From NCBI GenBank assembly GCA_963082975.1, contig OY720348.1:21815146-21879145 (forward strand): DNA of 64,000 nucleotides, written 5' to 3'. Below are positions 56,801 to 64,000 of the stretch, piece after piece; within the stretch, counting starts at the first letter, position 1; each line of letters starts with the position of its first letter. The notes under the pieces are model-generated. The model had not been told where the DNA came from. It saw only the letters and a program-made list of their open reading frames with translations, and made no database searches. The DNA comes from Labia minor. Lineage: Eukaryota; Arthropoda; Insecta; Dermaptera; Spongiphoridae. The position numbers and the translations under genes were made by a program.

Positions 56801-58509
56801 CAAGAACTTATTATCAAAAATCCATGTCCGAACATCGAACTCCAGAAATCAAAGCTCTTTTATCTGAATTGGAAAAATTAATTAAAGAAGAAGAACGTAA
56901 AGCTTATATTGACCCTGAGAAAGCTGAACAGGAAAAAGAATTAGGAAACGAACTTTTTAAGAATGGTATTTCCTAATTTCTTATTGAATTATACAATGAA
57001 TAATCAATTATTTATTTACAAAATTATACTATTTTTCAGGTGATTATGCTCAAGCAATCAAACATTATTCTGAAGCAATTAAACGCAATCCTGATGAACC
57101 TAAATACTATAGCAATAGAGCAGCTTGTTATACTAAATTAGCAGCCTTTGATCTCGGACTTAAGGACTGTGACATCTGTTGTGAATTGGATCCAAAATTT
57201 AGTAAGTTTTAAGTTTTCACCGTCTGACGAGGAGAAAAAAATGAGTTAAAAATAAAAATAAAATAAACTTTCATGATTTTATATATATGTATAATTTGGG
57301 ATGTGACTACTTTGTATTATAATAAGTACAAGACATAATGTGCTGAAAAATAATTATAATAATATATTTTAAGATTTCCTGATACTGAAAGAATAATATA
57401 TAAAATGATAATTTTTCTATTGCATTATTCAATAATAAACTTTCTGTCTAATTTGTCAGATATGATTTATAATAAATATGTATATTTTTATTTTAGTTAA
57501 AGGATGGATTCGTAAAGGAAAAATTCTCCAAGGTATGGGTCAACATGTCAAAGCCTCGACAGCATATCAAAGAGCTTTAGAAATTGATCCAAATAACGCG
57601 GAAGCCCTCGATGGTTATCGGCAATGCTCTGTAGCTTTAAATTCAAATCCAGAAGAAGTTCGTAAAAGAGCAATGGCCGATCCTGAAGTACAAGCAATAA
57701 TGAGAGACCCAGCAATGAGAATAATACTGGAACAAATGCACAATGATCCTCGAGCACTCCAAGAGTATGTATAAATTATAATATATTACATTAAATATCA
57801 AATTACAATTAAGTATAAAGGGAGATAGAGAATGTTAGGTATAATAACTTTATCAAGTCATTTCGTTACACCCACCATCTTCTAACTAAAATTGTGATTA
57901 GCACACCTGACTACCCCCTTGTATTTAAATTCTAAAATACTGTTTGAATCTTCTTAAAAACTTAGTTTAAAAGAAAATCTTGGATATTAAATAATTAAGC
58001 CCAAATTTTCTTTCATTTAAATTTAATTTATATTTTAAAAATCTTTAAAGCTCAATTTTATAGTATAGTAATTATATATATATATATATTTAAAACAATA
58101 TTCACAATGATATAGAATCTGATTTATGGTAAAGAAAATTTAAATATTAGTGGAAACATTTTAATAATAATATTACCAATTATTTGATTTAATTTAATAT
58201 AAATGTAGGGTTATAAAATAAGTTACATACAATTACGTCATTATTTGTTTTTTCGATTCGCGTCAAATTTAAGTTTTCAGATTAGTTTTATTATATCATA
58301 ATAAAGTAATGTTACAAATTATTGTCATTTTATTAGTATTTTATTTTTATTACAAATAAATTTTTTTTTATTACTCTTATATATGATATAACTAAAATTC
58401 TAAAAAATCCTCTAAATTTTTGTTTTATATTTTCAGGCATTTAAAGAATCCAGATGTGGCAGCGAAAATTCAGAAACTGTTGGTGTCAGGATTAATTGCT
58501 ATTCATTAA
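53803..58509 (+). CDS. STIP1: Hop/STIP1, Hsp70-Hsp90 organising co-chaperone
   Basis: Eight coding exons join in frame to 539 aa: 53803-53805, 53872-54084, 54598-54884, 55334-55499, 56518-56965, 57040-57201, 57497-57764, 58437-58509. Exon 1 supplies only the start codon (ATG|GTAAAT), giving [14 protein letters not shown]1 occupies ~2-115 ([18 protein letters not shown]-type repeats), DP1 ~125-190 ([15 protein letters not shown]), TPR2A ~224-340 ([18 protein letters not shown]), TPR2B ~358-480 ([11 protein letters not shown]) and DP2 ~490-539 ([20 protein letters not shown]). TPR1 and TPR2B bind Hsp70, TPR2A binds the Hsp90 tail; the protein passes clients between them in the cytosol. Human STIP1 is 543 aa. 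The charged linker 180-223 is Ser/Pro/Glu-rich. Confidence 0.93.
55891..55972. mobile_element. 82-bp piggyBac-like MITE in a Hop intron
   Basis: TTAA at 55887-55890 and 55973-55976 flank inverted ends CACGTTCCCGCCGGC and GCCGGCGGGAACTTG (14 of 15 pair). The TTAA duplication and CAC-start are typical of piggyBac-type elements. It lies between Hop exons 4 and 5. Confidence 0.65.
56073..56283. mobile_element. hAT-type MITE in the same Hop intron
   Basis: Inverted ends CAGGGGTTGGCAAATACTTT and AAAGTATTTGCCCACCCCTG, extending about 26 bp. The middle contains GGCCCTGAAGAG and GGCCCGCGC stretches. No 8-bp duplication survives, so the family assignment rests on the ends. Confidence 0.7.
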
Positions 58510-60026
58510 TTCTTAATTTTCTTTATTAATGAAATCCAATTTATTATTTTTTAATAATAATATTCTAAAAGTGAAAAATGAATATAGATTATAAAATTCA
58601 AACCTATTTGAATAATTTATCTATATTTATAACATCTGATTGATCTAATTGAAATTCAAAGTTTATATTTACTAAATTTTCGTTTCATTCCTAATGTATC
58701 TTAGTAAATATATCAATATACATAATATTGTCAATTTCAAATTTTGACACTTTCAAATATATGCTTAACATCAAAATTTTTATATTTTTAATTAAGTAAA
58801 ATATCAATGAAATAATACCATGACCTCATTAGTCCTTAAAATTAATTTTATATTATTTAAGTTTAAATAAAATTTAAAACTAAAACAGTGGTATCTAAAA
58901 TTTTGAGTGTCACATTAATGTATGATTCAATAGTCCAATTTTAATTTTTAAGTGACCAGGTTTAGTTAATATTAAAAATTGAGATGTTCACATTTATTTT
59001 TTTAATTTATATTAATATTTATAATTTGTCAATTATAAATATTTATTGAATAAATTTAATTACAATTTTTTAATGGAAAACCATTGGATTATCTTTCTCT
59101 ATTTAAACATTAAATACTGAATCAACAACACTAGGGATTAAAGGCAATAAAGAGATTCTTTATTGTATTAATACTTTAGTATTAGTATAAAAAATATTAT
59201 TCGTGGGCGTGCCTTTAATTTCGTTTCCACCCGTTGGAAGTCTATAAGATTTAAATTTGTTATAGAAATATTTATATCTTTTTAAATAGCGTTAAAACGA
59301 TTATGAACTTTTACGATTTTTATTTTAATTTAAAGAAACAATTGCAAATAAAAACAATAATATTTCAATAATAGATGTGGTCATTCGTTTTATTTTTTCA
59401 TTTAATTTCACACTTTCATTATTATTACATATTTATTGAATTGTAATATTAATTCAGTCATCACTTTAATATATAAGATTATTTTAGATACATTAACTTA
59501 AGACTTTACTTTGTAATTAGACTTTTATATTAATTACTTTGAATATGTGAACACTTAATATACTAAAAAATAATCTTTTAAATAAAATATATCTTTACAA
59601 CAATATTACATTTGATTCTGTATAACTTTCTAGATATTGCGTTATATTAAAATCAATACACAATTTTAAATAAGATTAAAGAGAAAATTTTATCCACACT
59701 TGTTCCATAGTTCACATTAACTAATTTAACTTTTACTAATTCAAATCACACACATTAAATTGATCTTAATTATAAGTAATAAATCAGATTAGTTATTTTA
59801 TTTGCAATCTTCTTTCAACTTTTGGGGTTACTATTATTTATTAATTAGGATATTATACTTTACTTTATTAATTTCTCAATTTCGAAATATGTCTCGTCAT
59901 TATTACCCCATTCCTTGTAGCAAATATATATCTAGGTTGTGGCTGTTTTTATTTTTCTAAATAGTGGTTTTTCATCAACTCCACAAAAAAAAACATAATG
60001 TTATGGAATAAGTAATAATATATATA
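58510..60026. other. Intergenic AT-rich stretch after Hop
   Basis: Includes the Hop 3' UTR. Only A/T-rich sequence and short homopolymers; nothing coding was seen. Confidence 0.45.
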
Positions 60027-60776
60027 CAGTGGCGTACCTAGAACTTTTGCCGCCCGGGGTGATCTCCAGTTTGCCGCCCTTTTTATTATAAGTCAATCAA
60101 ATAGTGGTATTTATAAATTAATGCACATAAATAAATTATTAAGTTATTTAATCAATATTAATTAATACACAGAGAGTAAATTTTTTACACATATTTGTAT
60201 GCACTTGTAAACATATTAATATAATATTTACTCTTCTAGCTTTCATACTAGAAAAATCGTGTATAATGCTCTCAAAATTTATATTTATATTTTTTCCGCC
60301 GGCCCTGCTTTTCAAAAGAAAAATCTATGATTTAAAAAAATATTGGTATATCACTTCAAAGTAATCATATAAACTTTTCAAAAGAAATGACATTTATAAA
60401 CTGATATCAAAAAATTTTAGTTAGGAAAATTTGCTGAACAAAATCGTAAAGATGCGTTTACGAATTCAACGAATTTGAATGAATACAATAAAATAAAATT
60501 ATCCTGTTCTTGGAATTAGAATTCAAAATTTACACTAAAATGCATTTATATACACCGAGGAATAATATTCGAAATCATATAGTTAATCATAATTTATATA
60601 AATCAAATAGTAAACTTATAATAATCATAATAATCATTTATTATTCAAGAAAGAAAAAAAATAAATATGAAATGAATAAGTTGCTTTTTACAACTATAAA
60701 TATAAAAAATGCCGCCCCAAGATAAGTGCCGCCCGGTGCGGACCGCACCCACCGCACCCCCCTAGGTACGCCACTG
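60027..60776. mobile_element. hAT-type non-autonomous element, about 750 bp
   Basis: Starts CAGTGGCGTACCTAG and ends CTAGGTACGCCACTG, perfect 15-bp inverted repeats. Both sides carry TATATATA, consistent with an 8-bp duplication although the site is itself a TA microsatellite. Next to the ends are GCCGCCC-rich patches. The interior is AT-rich without a transposase. Confidence 0.85.
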
Positions 60777-60894
60777 TATATATATATATATTTATTTATT
60801 TATTTAATGAAAGTATTTATAAATTCGATATTAAAAATATATGAAGGAAATATTTTGAAAAATTAATAAATTCGAATCTAGGTAATAGAACAGA

Positions 60895-62250
60895 AACTTT
60901 AACTGTACACTCAGCAGAAATTAATCTTGAAGAACCAATGTTATATGAGGTAGAAAAGATAATGAGAAAATTTAAAAATAAAACAGCTTCCCGGCGAAAT
61001 TAATAAAATATATTGGGAAAGCTTTAGTAGAGTGTATGCACAAATTAGTTCTTTCGATCTGGCATAAGAAAAAATTCCATTAAAATGTAGGAGAATATCA
61101 ATGCGGGTTCAGGCCACATCGATCAACTTTAGATCAGATATTTTCATTAAGGCAGATATTAGAATAAAAACGAGAATTCAATATTTCTGTTCACCAATTA
61201 TTTGTAGATTTTAGACCGAGATAATCTTTTTAAAATTTTAATCTTAATGGGAATTCCGAAAAAACTAGTACATATGATTCAAATTTGTCTTGAAGGTAGT
61301 AAGATGCGGGAATCAATAGTCAGAAACTTTTGAAATTCGGAATGGGTTAAAACAAGGAGACGCATTATCACCAATTGTATTTAATTTAGTACTGGAATAT
61401 GTGATTAAACAAATTTGGGAAAATTCAAACGGAATCCAATTTAACAAAAAAATTCAAGTATTAGGTTACGCAGACGACTTAAATATACTAGGAGATTCGG
61501 CAATTGCATTTAAAGATAGCGTAGAAAAATTAATCGAACCAGGAAAAGAAGTGTGGCTGGAAATTAATAGTGCTAAGACAAAATATTTACTAACAGAGAG
61601 GAACAATATTAGCACAAAAAGTCTTAAAATACAAAATGTAAAATTCGAAAAAGTAGAAAAATTTAAATATTTGGGTTCTGTAATCACGAAGGGTAATAAT
61701 ATTCAAGAATAATTTAAAGCGAGGTTGCAATCGGAAAACGCATGTTATCGCGTCAAAATTATTATCAAAGGAGATCAAAATTAAAATCTATAAAACAATT
61801 ATTTTGCCGATTGTATTATATGAGTGTGAGATCTTGAAAGACGAGAGTAGATTTAGAGTATTTGAGAATAGGATTCTCCGCAGCATTTATGGGCCAAAGA
61901 AAGATGAGGTCATTGGGGAATGGCGGAGAACGAGGAATTGCATGACCTCTATGCATCTCCAGAGTTAGGGTTATAAAATCGAGAAGGCTGCGATAGGCAG
62001 GGCACGTGGCTAGAATGGGAGAGGAAAGAATGGCAAACAATTTATTGATGGGGAGACCAATTGAGAAACGTTCGCTTGGATGACTAAGGAAGGGGGTGGA
62101 CAATGTAGGGAGGGACGTGGGAGAGACGGGAGAGAGTAGGGATTGGATGGTTGTGGCTCAGGATAGGGACACTTAGAGAAACCTGGTTGCTGCGGGCCAG
62201 AACTTTCGAGTTTCTGATAAATAAATCTGATAGATAAATCTTCCAATTAA
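60895..62250 (+). pseudogene. Decayed LINE reverse transcriptase, plus strand
   Basis: Scattered pieces in order: EEPMLYEVEKIMRKFKNKTA, MGIPKKLVHMIQICLEG, then an open stretch 61401-61712 with VLGYADDLNILG (catalytic YADD), LEINSAKTKYLL and KFKYLGSVITK; then RVFENRILRSIYGP, EWRRTRN and a RARG tail near 62000. Frame shifts and stops occur throughout. The YADD and KYLG context fits the RTE/L2-like LINE group and not the jockey copies at 21 to 30 kb. The 5' part is missing. Confidence 0.8.
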
Positions 62251-62852
62251 ATAATAAATAATTGATTAATTATTAAAATCATAAATTTTGGTTTTAATTT
62301 ATTTATTTAAAATTCTGGAAGGTATAGCATCTACAAACAGAAATCCGTAGTCGTCTGCACATCCTTTTTTCAAAATAATTTATTGTTGAAATATATAAAA
62401 TAAATATTTAAACTTTCCATTAAAAAGAAAATAAAAATGCATTTTTCTCCAATTATATAAACATACTAATTCTACAAAACATGATTCTATAGTGAAAGAA
62501 CCGATACAAACATTTAGGTAGATGTAGAGACGTGTATTTATGAATATTTAAGAAATCAAATTTCGGTCTATCAACATCTTATTATAAAGTTTCTCATACT
62601 CCATAATTCATCTTTAGTTTTAACTGTTGTTTGTTAAAAACGGGCCAAAATTGACATTTTTATTAAAACAAGGGTACGGTCGAAAAATATGAAAAATGGT
62701 ACGGGTAGTCATTCTAGCTATTATCTAAGTTAAATTTAAAGATTGGACTGACAGCTCTCTTTGAAACATTGTATCTATTTGGAAATTTAACCTGAAATTT
62801 ATTTTAATAATTCTCAATTTATTAAAAAAAATTGAAAAAAATAAATAATAAA

Positions 62853-62989
62853 ATCAATAGGTTAAAGGTAAGTTATTATAATACAAGCTTCTGAAGATGA
62901 CGTAACTGTCGAAACGTTTAAGTTTAATAAAATTTATATTGAAACTTAAAACCTAGAGTTTTTAATAACTTACCTTCAACATATTGATT
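62853..62989. mobile_element. MITE with 28-bp inverted ends
   Basis: AATCAATAGGTTAAAGGTAAG near 62853 pairs with the complement of CTTACCTTCAACATATTGATT near 62969-62989. The middle holds GAAGATGACGTAACTGTCGAAACG, recalling the CGAAACG core of the 14.3/16.0 kb foldback elements. About 137 bp, non-coding. Confidence 0.55.
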
Positions 62990-63120
62990 GAATTAATTAT
63001 TTTTTCAGTTTCTTTAATAAATTGAAAATTGTTAAAAAAAAAATTCAAATTAAATTCCAAATTTTATCAAAGCTGATCCTTCATGAATGTTTGATTTTAA
63101 ATTGTAAATTTAATATAATA

Positions 63121-63708
63121 AGCTGGAGTGTCTCCACTCAACTATCTCTCAAATTTGAATCGGATTAAATAACATACATTATATTTAAATTAAATTTAAT
63201 TAATTTAATTATAAATTAAAATTAATAAATAATATTTATTAAACCAGCGCGTGTTTGACTCTTGATAGCACCACGTCACGTGTTAGAGCGTGATTTGCAG
63301 TGTTAAAAAATTAATTCTGGTACTTTCAGCGATTCAATCAAGCTGAAATTCTATATATATCAGTTTTATACAATTTTTAATCATGTGACAAACTATCAAA
63401 CATATATCTTTATTTTTAAGGTCAGTTTAGAGGAAAAAAAATCCAAACGTTGTAGATTATGACCCTCTTTTTGATGAGCTACATTTCTTCAAAGTTGATA
63501 GAAAACTACAAATTTTGAATAATGCCCATGTACCAAATTTCATTATTCTAGCTTAAACCATTTTTGCGTAATCTTGTCTACCTACACACACAGAGACATT
63601 TTTCTCAACCTTAGTGAAAATGACTCAGGGACCTTCAAAACGTATAAAAACATCAAAATTTCGACATCGAAAATTTTCATGATCGCAATATATCTCTGGC
63701 GAGATAGT
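63121..63708 (-). mobile_element. H1 Helentron-like repeat, full length
   Basis: Best-preserved long copy: AGCTGGAGTGTCTCCACTC at the left (perfect hairpin GAGTG-TCTC-CACTC), then ACTATCTCTC; right end TGGCGAGATAGT followed by A's. A short CA run (63584-63592) marks the internal microsatellite. Confidence 0.75.
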
Positions 63709-63910
63709 AAAAAGTGGTCTAATGGGAATTAGTTTGTTCATTGAAAATAATTTAAATTATTTTTAGTAAAATCCCGATTTTTTTTATCATTCCCTTTATT
63801 GAAATAATTTTATTTTTAATATATTAAAAATATGATTGTTTTATGGATTACAATTATTACTTAATTTTTTCTACATTTTCCTCATTTCGAGAGGAGGGGC
63901 GGTCCTTCTA

Positions 63911-64000
63911 GGCCAGTGATGGCGAACCTTTTTTGAGAAGTGGGTCGTATTTTGACTATTATTTTTTTAGATCTAGCTCGTGAGTCACTAAGTATTTAAT
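63911..64000 (+). mobile_element. hAT-type MITE, left end only
   Basis: CAGTGATGGCGAACCTTTTTT is a common arthropod hAT MITE terminus; the rest runs off the window. No right end can be checked. Confidence 0.5.

Overview
The window is AT-rich eukaryotic nuclear DNA with compact, multi-exon genes separated by A/T-rich spacers and many transposable-element remnants. Short GT-AG introns, jockey-type LINEs, a mariner-type element, hAT and piggyBac-type MITEs and rolling-circle (Helentron-like) repeats point to an arthropod, most likely an insect with a very low-GC genome. The species cannot be named from sequence alone; an AT-rich parasitoid wasp would fit but is only a guess. No rRNA, CRISPR or bacterial feature is present.

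Seven cellular genes were reconstructed exon by exon; six have complete coding sequences with reading frame preserved at every junction. From left to right they are: (1) first coding exon of an Artemis/DCLRE1C-like nuclease, minus, 826-934, rest off the left edge; (2) a PPM1H/J/M-type PP2C phosphatase, plus, 1640-5105, 599 aa; (3) a type II membrane protein with a JmjC/cupin-like 2OG-Fe(II) oxygenase domain, minus, 7043-17067, 314 aa, whose 6.7 kb fifth intron is packed with mobile elements; (4) a C2H2 zinc-finger gene with a homogenised finger array, minus, 18438-20194, 367 aa; (5) TARBP1, a SpoU-type tRNA/RNA 2'-O-methyltransferase, minus, 31166-39279, 1453 aa; (6) MTMR14, a phosphoinositide phosphatase, minus, 45561-51323, 628 aa; (7) Hop/STIP1, the Hsp70-Hsp90 co-chaperone, plus, 53803-58509, 539 aa, preceded by a TATA box and a heat-shock-element-like palindrome.

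Between the genes lie mobile elements: a jockey-type LINE with an intact 907-aa ORF2 (21101-24841); decayed LINE pieces (9391-10845, 13880-14045, 27262-27867, 28900-29930, 60895-62250); a tRNA-derived SINE with a perfect 17-bp target-site duplication (12769-13077); hAT-type MITEs, one at 30478-30782 with an 8-bp duplication; a mariner-type MITE (39644-39975); an 82-bp piggyBac-like MITE (55891-55972); foldback MITEs; and a broken Helitron-type ORF (41718-42605, continuing near 43140).

The most notable repeat finding is two unrelated-sequence families sharing one architecture: a short 5' subterminal motif, an internal microsatellite, the inverse motif near the 3' end, then a perfect small hairpin. 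This is the plan of DINE-1/HINE non-autonomous Helentrons. Family H1 (ACTATCTCGCC) occurs at least six times and family H2 (ACCGACCGACG) twice. One H2 copy splits the Helitron protein ORF. The least familiar host gene is the membrane-anchored JmjC-like oxygenase.
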